64,000 nucleotides of DNA from Blasia pusilla (taxonomy: Eukaryota > Marchantiophyta > Marchantiopsida > Blasiales), in NCBI GenBank assembly GCA_050084515.1, contig CM114273.1, positions 30,194,001-30,258,000 on the forward strand, given 5' to 3'. The notes below the pieces were generated by a model. The model did no database searches and was not told the DNA's origin. It saw only the letters and a program-made list of their open reading frames with translations. Made by a program: the position numbers and the translations under genes. Positions 32,500-45,700 of this stretch are shown piece after piece. How positions within the stretch are numbered: the first letter of the stretch is position 1; each line of letters opens with the position of its first letter.

Positions 32500-33960
32500 A
32501 AGGCCTTACTTCAAAGCAACTGTACCAACTCGCGTTTCTTTCTGTCGCGTCGTGTCTTGTCGTGTCGTATCTCCGAGGCTACTACTCGTGAGCCTTTGTA
32601 CGGAGCGGGTATAGAACAGAACAGAGTTCAATACAGTACCTAAGAACAAAGATGCACTTCGATAAAAACGAGTGATGGAAAACCCATCGGAAGTACAAAA
32701 GAGGGGGACTCAAAGAGTCAAAACCTGAAGGCCCCTCCAGTACCTAAACTGGAGGGGCGGTCCGCGTGGGGCCCGCGTCCCAGAGCTGAAGCCCGCCACC
32801 AGAGGGATCGAACGAATGGTGTCTGCCACGATGTACGTTCCACCGTGTGACGGAGGAGTCCCTCCGTCAGTGCAGCTGCAAGTTGACGGGCATCCCTCGG
32901 AAGATTCCATGACTATGGGTCGTGAATCGAGAAGATCCTCTCTAGTTTAGGTTTTAACTTTTACTCTACCCTTCCTCCGCTGACGGCCTCGCCGCCGCTT
33001 GCCCTTCAAATGTGAGCTTGTGAAGGCTGCTGATGTTTGCACTTTCAGACAGAGCTATCTATGATCTATCGTCGCCGCCTCGCACGTGCGGCGGGCGGAC
33101 GGACGGACGGACGGTGTCGGTGATTTCTTTTGGTTCTATCCACCGCCCTCGTGACTTGCCGCTGTAGAGTACCAGAGTCTGGACCAGGTAGACGGCCAGA
33201 GAGGTGGGTATGCTGGAAACTTGCACGTGCCTCCGCAGACGACGACGACGTCAAGGAAACACGCGCGCGGTCTGCAATCACGGACAGGTAACTGCAGTCG
33301 CCCCGGAAATGAGCTTGTATAGTACGCACTAAGCAGGGCTGGCTCACTGCGAGATCTGCCGTCTTGCTAATCACAACTTGGCGGTGACCGGTTGAAGGAC
33401 AACAGTAGAGGAGAGTGCCACCGCGGAAGCAAGTCACGTGAACGCCGTGGTGGTTCGAGAATTCGTCGTGAACGAGATATTAGGGCTACTCAATTCTCTC
33501 CCACGGGGAAAAAGAAACGGTCGCTCGGTTAACGGGAGTGGGCATAATTTAATCATTTTTAAATTTTTATAAACTATTTTTTTATATCATCCCAAAGAGA
33601 ACAAGAATCTCTTCCCGGCACACTGTTTGTCCCGACGGGAAATCACCAGTCGTGGACCGATGGTATGTTCCCCACGCCGATTTCTTTCCGACTACATACT
33701 CCAGAGGTCTCCGTTCCCGGAACGCCATGCAGCGGTCGCCCATAGAATAGAGCTCACGTTGCGTTCTGCCTGCGTAAACGCTGCGTGGACTGGTAGCGTA
33801 ATTAAGGACCCGCTTGCTTGTTCACTGGTGGGGCCTTTGTGGAGCGCCGGCTACCACATAAATCACGACGGGGCCTTTGCGAGTCGTGTGCTTTTTGGTG
33901 ATGTGCGGTGTCACACAACGATACGGCCGTGACTGGCCTGTTAAAGTTGTAAGTTTGTGT
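32500..33960. other. GC-rich block without recognisable gene
   Basis: A GC-rich region with overlapping open frames on both strands (33066-33437 minus, 33627-33932 plus) that match no family I know. A GGAC tetranucleotide run lies near 33097-33113. The start (about 32665-32710) resembles 4640-4690. This may be a decayed LTR element edge. Confidence 0.4.
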
Positions 33961-35789
33961 ATTTATTGTAAATTTTCCAAAAACAAATTTATTTTTTTAT
34001 ATAATTAAAAAAATATGGGATGATGATCTGCATACATTTTGATCTCCTTTGGTGATGGCGCACATGTGACAAATAGTTAAATTGACATACTCTCGCCCGT
34101 GATTTTCACATGTGCGTAGCATTATACTTGTTTTCATTAAAAGAGGATGAAGGTCATGGTATGAAGAGGGTATGCATTAATAAACTATTGAGAAATATAT
34201 TTTCATTTGTTGGTAAAATTATAGAAAATATTTCCACACATGTTTGGCAAACACGCAATGAATATGATTATTTCAATTCCATGCCGGAATTCATGATGTG
34301 TTTTTCTATGTCCAATGCTAACATCATCCAATAGTAACTCGGTTTCATCATGTCATCATCTTCATATGTAAGGACCCCATCATCCTCATGAAAAATGCAT
34401 GTAAGTCTCCAACATGTTTGAAATAGTATGAACAAAGACCCCATGAACAAAGATTGGAGATCTAAACATGGATAGGCCCAGGATATACATGTAGGGTTCA
34501 CTCTCCTCGGATTCGCAACTTGACACATCTATCTACTTATGAGAGATGGATCTTTCTCACTGACATGGTATACACACAACCGTGGATAATCATGAACAAC
34601 ACTCATTTGTCGATAAGATATACTTATGTTGCAATTATGCATGCATCTCCATACAAGAAACAAGGTTTTTTTATGCATTCCATAGCCATGCATTGAAACA
34701 TCATGCACAAAGGATTACGTCCTACCTTACACATCAATGCAACACAATATTTTATTTATGCCACTAGTCAAGAAAAAGAAGAATTACAACAACCTCCTCT
34801 TTGTAGTCAAAAGCAAGGATGTCAAAAAGTCATTCATGGGCTCTTCGTTCCAAGTAGGGATCTTAATCTAGCCAAGTCATATGTTGAATTGAGACATACG
34901 TTAAGTCATAAGAACAATGAACTAACATCATAAGTGGATTCCAACAAAGCTTAAAGTGCAAGATGACAATTGATGAGTGTAGGTATTTATTTTTTAATTG
35001 AGATAACCTTGAAGATTGCAAGCCTCAAAACCTAAAGAATCAAAGTTCAAAACACAATCTAAAGTGATTTGATTCAACATGAATCCAAACCTCATAATGT
35101 GTCATCCTCTACATGTCTTGTATTGTTATCGCCCCTACTTGTCTTGTATTATTATTGTCACTACCATCTACTCTTGCCTATGCAAATATCACAAGATCCT
35201 CATATCCATTGTTGTCTCCATTCTCGAATGCATCTTAGGAACAACTAGGAAGGTCACCATATAAATGGCCTCATAGAACTACTCCTTCATCCATATGTAA
35301 ACTGGTCCTTTAGATGAGCCAACCTCATCTATCGGACCTAATAGCATGCATTTGGAAAAAAATAGAGTGTTTCATGCAAGGACAAAAGATATTGAGATAT
35401 ATTATCATTTTATCAGAGAGAACATCTTTGTAGATGTAGTACAACTTACATATGTGAAAATATAAGTCATCAATTGGTTAACATCTTGACAAAGGTATTA
35501 TCCACAGATAGGTTTAATTTTTTTAGACTCCATTTACATATAAAAGATATTTTATTTGGCTTGAGAGGAATGTGAACGTATACCCAAGCTTAAGATACGT
35601 TGTGCACTTTAGTAAATGATAGATATCATAATAATATCTTTAAATTAAATAATAGTCCTAAAGTTATAAAAAGAGACTCATGGGAAAATATGAATTGAAT
35701 ATTAAATTTTAGAAAAATAAATTTCATTATTAAAAATCTGTGAAATTAGGAAAAAGAATGTCAACAAAATCCCAAGAAGGGAAGGACGA
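33961..35789. other. AT-rich spacer
   Basis: No supported gene; the small frames at 34110-34334 and 34582-35264 lack recognisable motifs. Confidence 0.5.
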
Positions 35790-36300
35790 TTAAAAAAATG
35801 ACCGAAAAGAAAATGGTAACAAGCCAACATAAAAAAAAAATTCAAGGAGCTAAGTAATCAAAATCTTGAAATAAATCTAATTAATGGTTGTTCAAACATG
35901 AATGGAAAACGAGATGAGTGACTACCAACCACTTCAACTTGACGTATCAATGTGAATGTTTGTGCATGTTATAATGCCATTGAGATACATTGTCAAAAAT
36001 AAGCCGTGACGATAAAGAGAGAATGACCATGAGAGGGGGAAAATTGGTGATTTTCAAGGGAATTATGAGCCCATGTTTTCACAAAAATATCAAAAGACAC
36101 ATGTAAGTGTCTAAAAACTTTCCTTGCAAAAGGAATAATTGCATATATCACCGCATAACTTAACTAACTCATTGACTATTGTTGTTGTCAACTACATACC
36201 CTTTACTACATGTAGTCCGACACACCAAGTCAAAACACGTTGGAATCAACAATTACCATATCACCCAACACTTCAAGATTACTATATCTATCCAAACTTT
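35790..36300 (-). mobile_element. RLE-type retroelement, decayed copy C
   Basis: In antisense it parallels 6480-6742 and 15782-16060. Shared pieces include the region around AATAAGCC-GTGA (near 36000), AAAAGACACATGTAAGTG (36089-36106) and the end near 36230. It is heavily mutated, and no frame survives. Confidence 0.65.
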
Positions 36301-36680
36301 TACTAACCCCGTTACAATCATCTAGCAAACCAAAGTTACCGTTCCAAACTTTCAAGAGCAATGGCCCGAGCTCATAGAATAAACAAACGTCCTAACCATC
36401 CAATACCCTACACCCGTGTAACTCCTATCCCAATCAAATGAGATCGCCGAACTCTCTATTTTTTATATTCCAAACATCATAGAAAATTCCTCCACATGAA
36501 ACCAATAAAGATACATGATGATGTGATCAAACCTCCGGACGTAGGGGTCACTAAAACCCCCCTAATATACGACGGCTTTCCAAGAACCGCTAGGGGCAGC
36601 AACCCACCTCATCTGGCTGGCACGACCGGCGATGCGTGACCATCTCAAACGTGTCCTCCCAGTCCTCCGAGGTTTGCCGA

Positions 36681-37313
36681 TTAGGAGCCGGTCCCATGCG
36701 GCCGGCTGCTTACACGGTCGCAGTCAGGGTCGGCGGGACCTTGATTGCGAGGAGCCGGTTGGAAACAGTTGTAAAAGGGTCGCCACTTCGCGACCTATAT
36801 ATTCGGAGCGCAAATTTTATCGAGGTCCTAGCAATGTCAACCGTCAGATACCAAGATCCCCAACAAACATCCACGACCGTGGGGCTGGGTCGTGACGACA
36901 TCGGCCGCATGGGACCGGGTCCTTAGTGGAGTGAGAACTTAGAAGGGAAGGTGTGCCATCCCAATGTGTGCATGTGGAATAATAATAAGAATAATAAGAT
37001 TAATAATCATAGAAATAGAAATACAATCACAAGTAGTCAAAGCGGCGGTGCCACGATAGGGAATTCTGTGAATTAGGACCCGGTCCCATGCGGCCGAGGT
37101 CATCAAGACTCGGCCCCAGGGTCGCGCATGTTTGTTTGGGATCTTGGTACCTGACGGTTGACATTACTAGAACTTCGATAAAATTCGCGCCCAGAATATA
37201 GACTGCGCGAAGTGGCGACCCTCTTACAACTATTTCCAACCGGCTTCTTGCAAGGTCGCGCCGACCCTAACTGCGATCGTGCAAGGAGCCGGCTGCATGG
37301 GACCGGCTCCTTA
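36681..37313. repeat. Large inverted repeat with two arms of about 245 bp
   Basis: The left arm (36681-36925) is a near match to the reverse complement of the right arm (about 37073-37313), with a spacer of about 147 bp. By eye the arms agree at well over 80% of positions. The arms are GC-rich and bounded by GGACCGGGTCCTTA or TTAGGACCCGGTCC-like ends. Transcription through it would give a long hairpin RNA. A short related piece lies at 52336-52383. Confidence 0.85.
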
Positions 37314-38769
37314 GGCCCAGGTCCCATGGGCCTCCGTAGCGGTCGCGACAACCTCATTTCCGCGACCAACTTGTATTTCCGTAGGACAACCTAAGAAAGC
37401 ACGCAGGAGTTTAGCAAAAACCGTTAGATATACAGTAGACAATTCCTACGCCCAAAAAGTTTGGGCGCAGGAAAAAAAAAGTGGCAACCCCTTAAAAGGT
37501 CGCCGCGACGTCCCGCCCATGGGACAGGCCCTTAGCGTTCCGCGAGCGGTGAACCTCTTGTACAGGGACGTACGAGTGGAAAGGAACGAAATGAAGTAAC
37601 GAATGCGTGCGGAATCTGAAGTCTCGACTCTCGAGTCTCACCATCGCGACTCGGAAGCGGAGACGGTACGTACGTACACACACATCACGGGGCCTCCTCG
37701 GAGCATATGGCGGGCGCTACGTGGAGCCGCCGTGATGCCGAGGAATCGTGAGGATGAGCACTCCGTGGATATGAAGCTGATGACCCAAAAGTGGGCGCTC
37801 CTTCGATCACGGCAGCGTAGCGATCGGGGCTCATTCCTCCTGAAATCGTATTTCCGCTCACTTGCATTACGTGCACGGAGGAAGATGATCTGCATTATCA
37901 TCGGCGGCTGAGAATTCTGTTGACGAATGACTGCGGAAAGAGTCGCGTGATGTGATGGTATTGTTGGTACGAGAACAGGAGGGGGGAACTCTTCCGGTTC
38001 CGAAAGTTGTCCTCGTTTCCGTGCCTGTTTCCAAGGCGCACATGATTTGAGACAAACGCCTTTTGCAGTGCCTAGAAGACTATTATTCAGAAAGATGGAA
38101 CCGGAGGTCTCTTTGCGGAGAGGCCGTGTGCGGCAATCTGAAGAAAACAGGAGCGCCCTGGCAGCGCGATTCATGCTGTCAAATATGTCTGATGTACCAG
38201 TCTTCTTGATGCTGTAAAGGTGTTATAGACTGACCCTGTATCATCGCTGCTAAAGGAACTGACCACCTTGATCTTGGCAGAGAAAAGCATGGAAGGCTCA
38301 GATTCATAGAATGCGCACTCGGCTACCGCTCGGGTCGAAAGATGAGAACAGGTTAGTTTAGTTGGTCGCATGTCCGATTATACAGCTGCTGGAAAAGGCT
38401 ACATTCTGTCAGCGACACACGTCATCTGATCGCAGCAGTTGAATGCACCTGCTGCTCTTCCTTTCTCGTTGATAATCTCAGCATGACAGAGGCATGAACT
38501 TGAAGAGACCTCATGGGGGATTCCAGTGCGCTCGTTGCACCTCGCTCGACGATCCTGCACGGGCCCTAGCTCCCACTGTAAACCTCTGTGCGGGAGGAGG
38601 CTAGGGCGTCAAGTATGTGACAAGAGTCTTTCCGCAAGCAAGATATTGGAGAGAAAATCGAGATCCACGCAATCCAAACGTTCCGCGACTGGACAGATCG
38701 TACGGTGCTTCCATCGTGTGACACGCCGCGAACTTTCAGATGTTAGATCACATGGACGCACGTTCAACG
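37314..38769. other. Region without recognisable gene
   Basis: GC content is moderate. The longest frame is 178 codons on the minus strand (37638-38174), without known motifs. It lies downstream of the NOT3 gene and could hold an untranslated or non-coding transcript. I see nothing that supports coding. Confidence 0.4.
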
Positions 38770-38774
38770 ATAAC

Positions 38775-38907
38775 TTTCCGTTTGCTGTCTGACTAGAGCG
38801 AAATTTAATCCAGTTTCTGGAAGTTAAACATCTCAAATTTTAACTACGATTGGTTTGCTGTCCGATTGGAGAGAAATTTTGACCAGTTTCTCGAAGTTAC
38901 ACATTTT
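38775..38907. repeat. Diverged tandem duplication of about 78 bp
   Basis: TTTGCTGTCTGACTAGAG at about 38778 and TTTGCTGTCCGATTGGAG at about 38855 start two similar stretches, each continuing with CAGTTTCT(G/C)GAAGTTA. It lies next to the U6-like sequence. Confidence 0.55.
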
Positions 38908-38936
38908 ACACATTTCAATATATTAAAGGTGTCACC

Positions 38937-39020
38937 AGTTACCATTTCTCGATTTATGCCAGGGGCCATGCTAATTTTCTCTGTATCGTTCCAATTTTTA
39001 TCGGATGTCACCGAAGGGAC
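38937..39020 (-). pseudogene. U6 spliceosomal snRNA pseudogene
   Basis: The minus strand starts GTCCCTTCGG at 39020 and continues with ACATCCGATAAAAATTGG, AACGATACAGAGAAAATTAG, CATGGCCCCTG and ATCGAGAAATGG, which are U6 sequences. It carries the ACAGAGA box. About 16 bases that normally follow the CATGGCCCCTG segment are missing, including the AGC-helix side region of the internal stem-loop. No TATA or USE promoter is seen upstream, so it is probably a retroposed, non-functional copy. Confidence 0.85.
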
Positions 39021-39638
39021 GTTACCAGCATTGAGGTGTGGTGTGGCAGCATTTCAAGAGACCGCCTGTGGTTACTGCTTTTCCCTCCACCCGAGGTTGC
39101 CTTCTGTAGTCGTTCGAGGAATCGAGGCACTCAGGCAGTAGCTGAATAAAGAAGTTCAGTTACGGACGTAGGCGGTGGAAACGCCCGCCTACTTGTTGCA
39201 GCCATAAACCCTTGTGAAATCCAGCGCCTGCATCTGCCGGCCGGTACTGCACCGGCGCGTTCCCAGCCGGTTGTGGGGCATGGGATTCCCGACAGCCGCT
39301 CAAGGGTACTGAGGTATACTGGCGCAGGAGTTTCGTTATGTGAGACTTCCTCCCTCAGTGAGAATAATCGACAAAATGTGTGGAGTGTAAGACGGTCTGA
39401 GGAAGAGGAAATAATAGCATATTGTCTCGCACACCTACATACCACAAACCTGACTTCCAGATGTCCGTGACTAAAAGAAAGCAGCATAGAGTTTCCCACT
39501 CAGACAGGCAGGCGTGACTCGAAATGTGATGATTTGAATCCCATGCATCGCCATTTCCAGCACGCTACTCTACTTGGATTGGCCCAGAACTGTGGCAACA
39601 TTCAACACATTTCACCCTCACTCTGACCAAAAAACCGG

Positions 39639-39644
39639 TTTATT
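39639..39644 (-). terminator. Candidate polyadenylation signal of NOT3
   Basis: AATAAA on the minus strand, about 107 bases after the stop codon at 39751. It is in the right place for the 3' end of the NOT3 transcript. Confidence 0.5.
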
Positions 39645-39750
39645 ACAGAGCTTTTGGAACATCTATATCCATTCATTTTAGGGCTGCAGGAGTTAAAACC
39701 TCAAGTAACTCTGAGTCCAGACACAGTTGATTTGTTAGACGACGTTAATT

Positions 39751-42700
39751 CTACACGATGAGCTCATCTTCAAGGAAACTGTACTCGAAAGTAAACTCGG
39801 TCTTGATCCTCTGACACCTGTCACAAGAAAATCAAAGCATCAAACCCGAAATCAGCAAAAGCAGGAAAATGTCCAGTACATTCTTGCAATGGAACCACGC
39901 TCAGATGGGTGCTGGTTCACGCTCTACAGAATGGCATGAGGCCAATGGCTGTAAGTAATGGCCTTCAGCAAACCGCCTATCCGGGATTTTCACTCAAGGT
40001 GACCATCTGAGTCCGATCTCTTTCCAAAGTGAAACTTTGCATAAAGATGTGACGAGAAGTTAATGATCACGAGGGTGGGCCTGCCAAAAGCTCTAGGGCC
40101 AGAAACCCATAACTTCTGAGACTTAATTAAACCACAGAACATTAATGTTTGAAGAATTAAACCACAAATAACTTTGTAAATGAATGAAAACATATAATTG
40201 ACACCCTGAGAAGACTCAGGGTTTAGGGTCAAAAGCTCTGTTATTTCCCTGATGATAACTCTGATCACTTAAGGGAATCTAAGGTATGATAGCCCTGAAA
40301 ATATTTTACAGGTGGGGCATGGAGGTGAAAGTGCTGGAGTGTATTGTGATGGTATATAATGCTCCAAGAGAACCAAGATCAGCACTGGTATTGGTGAGGC
40401 CAGGATATCCTCTAGGTGTTCACATAGATCTGTATGGACATTGCATGTGGGAGAAGTTGAAGAAAGGGTTGGAGAGATCCACTAGAAAGTGATCCAAGGA
40501 GAACCAACTGATGTGAACTAGGTACTTTATAGTGCACGACCACTTGCATTGCTACTCCCACCTCTGCTAAGGAGAACCAATCATTGTATAGGTTGCCCAG
40601 CTCCACCTCATCATTCACCCCCATGGGACCTTACAAAAATCCTCCCCCACTCTCTTGAAGTTCTGTTAGTTCAGGAACTTTCTGTGCGACTTGCTACACA
40701 CATCTTTGTAATGGTCTTCAACACTAACTAAATCTGCTTGGCAGTGATCATCATCTCATCATCTTGCCTTCTGAGATCTTCCGCCTAATTTTCGTGCCTG
40801 ACCATGCTCAATTTATTTACTTTCATCTAGAATAACTTCTGATGTGTACTTCATCTATCACGCACGCATTTGTATCATCAGTCAAGTTTAGTCCACACCA
40901 CTTACTCTGCCCACAGGATTGCATCATTCCTTCACACGTGCAACACACACTTAATCGGGTGATGGCTGCCTCAAGCTCCAGGGACCAACATGACAGCTAC
41001 ACCACATGATTTTCTTTTCAGCAGCAATGTCTGCAGCATCTTTCACTCAATGAAGGTGCCAAATGCCAGGACTGGTGGGAGGGTGATAAAAGTCAAGATA
41101 CCCCCAAAATGTACTTCCCACCAGCTTGGGGGGGTTGAGGTCCAACTAACGCGTTAGGCAAAATGATACTCCTCGCACGCTTGAGAAGGCAAGGATATTT
41201 GGACACCTGGTTTAAGTACAGACTTAGCATACAATTGATTTAAAGACCAGGGAAAAAGTTTAACCACCCAGACCTCTCAGAGGCGAGATACCATTCTCAT
41301 GAAGTCTTACTTGTTGCTGACCATATACCCAAAACCCCTGTTGGATGGTGCTACAGACTGCAATGAGTAGATAAGGTGTGCAAAGTAAAGAAAGTAACAT
41401 CTGAGAGAGAATCTCACATATTGGGAGTTTTACAACACTAAATACCTTACCTGATTGGGACGCCCAAAAGATGTTAGCAGTGCATCAGAGACTGTACTCA
41501 TTAAGTAGTGCCTGTCGTAGCCTTGCGACCATAGACCCCGTGCCCTGGTTGGACGGTGCTTGAGACTGGGATGGGTGTAGAGAGAGAAGCAAGTGAAGAA
41601 GGTACCATATGAGAGGAGGGAGACACTCTCATATAGTGTGAGTGCTGACCAAACAACGTGTTTGTGCGGAGCTTCCAAGTGTCAACCAAGAAACTCTTCA
41701 CCACACAATCTACTTTACCTGATTGGGATCCCCAATAGACATTACTTACCAGTGCAGCAGCTTTGGGCAATGAATCAAGGCTACTGAATGTGTTGAACAA
41801 TTCTGGTGCTACCAGCTTAGCAATATCAGCATATGCTCTTGCTCTGTGTGTTGTGAATTTTGCGCAGGAGACCAAGTAATGACTAGAGGTTTCGTCCCCA
41901 TCGTCACACAAGGCGCAAGAGTTTAGTTGTGTTCCCATCCTGCTTTTCTTATGGTTCAAGGGGATTGCCCCCGTCCTGAACTTGAACTTGAGCCGGGTTC
42001 CCAAGCAAGGGGTTCCCCGCAAATAGTTCTTCAGTTCTTCCCTCTCGGGATATACCGTCGCAGTGCATCAGAGAGACTGTTCCATTGAGAAGTGCACGTC
42101 ATAGCCTTGCTCCTTTACACCTCGTATACTGGTTGGAAATTGAAAGGGACTGGGATGGGCAGAGAGGGAGGAGAGAAGAGAGACTCTCTCTCTCTCTCTT
42201 GCAATATGAGTGCTTATCACAGAGAGTGTTGATGTGGAGCTTCCATGAATCGATCAAAGAAAGTCGTAAAACACTATCTAGCTTACCTTATTGGGATCCC
42301 CATAGGCCTTATTTACAAAAGCAGTCGCTTTGGCCAGTCAATCTAACAGCTCTGGTGTTCCCAGCTTAGCAATTTCAGTGTAGGTTGTTTCTCAGTAAAT
42401 TTGAGACAAAGTGACAAGAGGTTTCATCACAGAAAACATCACAGAAGGTGCAGGACTTTCTGCGAGAGACTGGACTCATTAAGAAGTGCCTGTTGTAGTC
42501 TTGCAACTGTAGTCCCTATGCCCTCGTTGGATGGTTTTAGAAGTTGTTCTCATTAAGTAGTGTCATTCGTAGCCTTGCAACCATAGCTTTTTCACCTTGG
42601 TTCTACAGTGCTTCACTGAGATGGGTGCAGAGAAGAAGGTACCCTATGACAGCATGTAGACTCTCACATAATTTGATAACTGTACAGGGTGAACTTCCAT

Positions 42701-45700
42701 TATCAACCACAAAGCTCCTTGCAATATTCTCTATCCAATCTGATTGGAATCTCCATACACTGAACTCACTAGTGAAGCAGCTATGGGCAGTGAATGTTAT
42801 GCTACTAAACATGATGAATAGCTGCTGTGTAATAGGGAATGAGTGAATCAAGTAATTTCTAGTCCACACGGACCCAAAAGGGCCATGTTCAAATTGTCGC
42901 ACACTTTCATTGGTAAAGTGTGCGACAATTTGAACAGTACAGAGTACCGTCAAAGAGGACCTACTACAGGGTTTGCTGAACCAGGTGATACTCTAGCTTT
43001 CACACACCTGTATCAAAGCTAGACAACTTAGCAATGTGAACCTGGTTCTTGTTAATCATGAAATCAGTGACCCTAACAGCAGCACCACCTTGGTACAGAT
43101 CAGAGAATTCTAGTTTGATACTGTTATGGCAGTTGCAATTGAAAAGGAAAGGATGTTACTCATCATGTATCCCTGACCTACCTCGTCAACACAATCTGTC
43201 CACCATTTCTGACTAAGAATTTTCCTTTCCCAAGCTTCAAGTCAGTTTAACCACATCTAAATGTAGCCAATGTATGACCAATTTGAATGGACACTGAGGC
43301 AGAGTTGTAAGAGGCACGCTCCGAGCATCAACCAGACCATAGACCTCACGACCTGGTTGGATGGTGCTAGATACTGCAAGTGAAAGTGTCTTAAGTGTGA
43401 GAAGAGAGAGGGGGGGAAGGTCATACCAGCCTTGTTGATGGTCATCATGTACAATGTGAAAGTCGAAGTATACATATGTACCCTGCTCAAACTCATCTGT
43501 TGTAATCTTTGGTTCTTCATGTCTTTGGAACCAAGTGTTGTACTTTTTATGATATCTCCAAGACTGTCTTTTCAGCTCTCTCGCTGCCATATATTGCTGA
43601 TATGTGCCCTGGAAGAAAACAGTGGGATATCAAACACTCACATTTACAATCAGATGAGCAGTAATCAGATTACCGTTCCCTACACATCTACATGCATGGA
43701 GGCATGTCTGTTTGAAATCCTTCTCTTTTCAGAGTTATAAAGCATTTGACTCTAGTGTGTTCACCGACTTCATGTAAGAATCCTTTCATGCTACCACTTT
43801 CTACAGACCCCTCAGCCCTAAACGTGAGAATTCAAGATGCACTTAAGCTTCAAATCATCATGTAGGCACATGGCACATTTAACATCAGTTAAGATACTCT
43901 TGCATGATGTGAGTATACCCTCGAAAACAAATTTAAAACTGTTAATTACTATTTTTCTGTTGTTTTTAAACAATGCCAAAGATAAACTACGACATCGAGA
44001 TATTGGACACAAAAATGGTGAGGCGTTAGCTTTACCTGCTGGAAATAGAATGCAAAGAAGAGAATCTCTGTATCCAAGTGCTCCCACAAAGCAGGGTTAT
44101 CAATGATGGAAACTGGAACCTGTGGATAACTAGAAGGCCCAACTGCAGGACTTCTCTGCAAAAACCACACCTTGATCATTAGTCGATGGGCAAAACCAAG
44201 GTCTATCTTTGTAGTCATTCTCTTCACAATTGATTTGCACTGTGATAGGATGAGGCACTATTTACAAATTTATAAAACAAAGCTTGAGTTTGTTCGATAA
44301 ACCTTACCTGCCAGGGAGTCAATTGCCTAATAGAAGAAAATATAAGTACAGAACATTCACCCACAGTGAGAAAACTCATCATGCTCTATCCAGTCAACAC
44401 AATGGAAGGTTCCACATTCCAGGCAATTTGAAGAACACAGACAATTAACCTTGGTGTAAGTTTGCATAAAGCGTGGCTTACAGGCACATAGCTCTTCGGG
44501 CGCTCTGAATCAGCCTGTAGAGGAATGTTCAAATATGCAGAAGCCAGGGCGTCCTTGTTGTACTGCTGATCATGAATTGCAGCATTTGCACCCAATATAG
44601 TTGTTATAAGGTTATCCCCAATTGCTCCCAGATTGTCTCTCCGGCCTATTACACCTGGTCCAGACGATGATTGTGGAGCTGCCACTTGGCCTGGTGGGAA
44701 GTCTGCATCACGAGGAAGTGCACTAAACTCTGCCAACGATCCAGGTCCTCCAACCTGCACAAGCATTCAACCTCAACATCATTACAGAGACTTTTGATGG
44801 TTGATCAGAACAAAACCACAGTCTGGCTGGCAGATGTTCGAGGTTGTGTGATGCTTGCTTGCAAAAACCTAGACCGATTTGAACACTCTGCACAGCAAGA
44901 TGATGGGGTTAATGAGAGCTAGAGGTCTCACAGGTACATCAAATGTATCATGATTCTTGAGATCATCTTCGCTCATCATGGAAACACTGCTCGAGAATGC
45001 TGTATTCAGGGTAGTATCAACAGCATTGTCTTCAGCCAGTTGTGCCTGCTGCTCCACACCTCGAACAACTAAAAAGATCCACAACCACAGAGCAATAAGC
45101 TTTGAATCATGCAGCAACATTGCAACCTCATCTTTGGAGGAAGATGCATATTCCTGATATGTTCAGAGAAGCTGAATAAATTCAGTAACTTTTCTTTGGT
45201 GATGGGAGAACAGTGACACTCCAAAAGACCAGGCAGAAGAAGAGGGGAAGAAGCACCATTTTCAGCTGAAGATCCCCCTATTGATAGAGCGTTTTGAGAT
45301 AATTGCTGAATCGTTGACTGATTCATAGGGGATTGCTGCTGCGCCTGAGAACTTCCACCACTCAGTAACTGAGAGGAGGCTGACTTCACCAAAGATGACT
45401 GCGGCTGTTGTACCGCTACTGACTGGAAATTTTGACCCAGTGGTGCTTGCTGTTGCTGCTGGTGTAATAGTTGTTGTGACTGTGATACATATGGTGAGTT
45501 GAATATCCATGAGTCAATAAAACGTTCTAGCAAAACTTTATGCCAGGCGACACAGTAGCAGTGAAGACAAAATTGGCTGAGAGCATGATGCAAAGTATCA
45601 CCTGCGGCAAAAAGCTGTTCTGCTGCTGAGAGGCAAGCAATACCTGCTGCTTGGAAGCAGAGGATGGATTAAGCAGTGCAGCACCATGATTTTGTTGCTG

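Noticed and set aside
33066-33437. Arg- and Ser-rich 123-codon minus-strand frame
   Set aside because: It includes a GGAC microsatellite and has no recognisable domain.
37638-38174. 178-codon minus-strand frame downstream of NOT3
   Set aside because: No motif or homology is recognisable, and the opposite strand is also open.
38937-39020. Functional U6 snRNA gene
   Set aside because: About 16 bases of the internal stem-loop region are missing and no TATA or upstream element is present.
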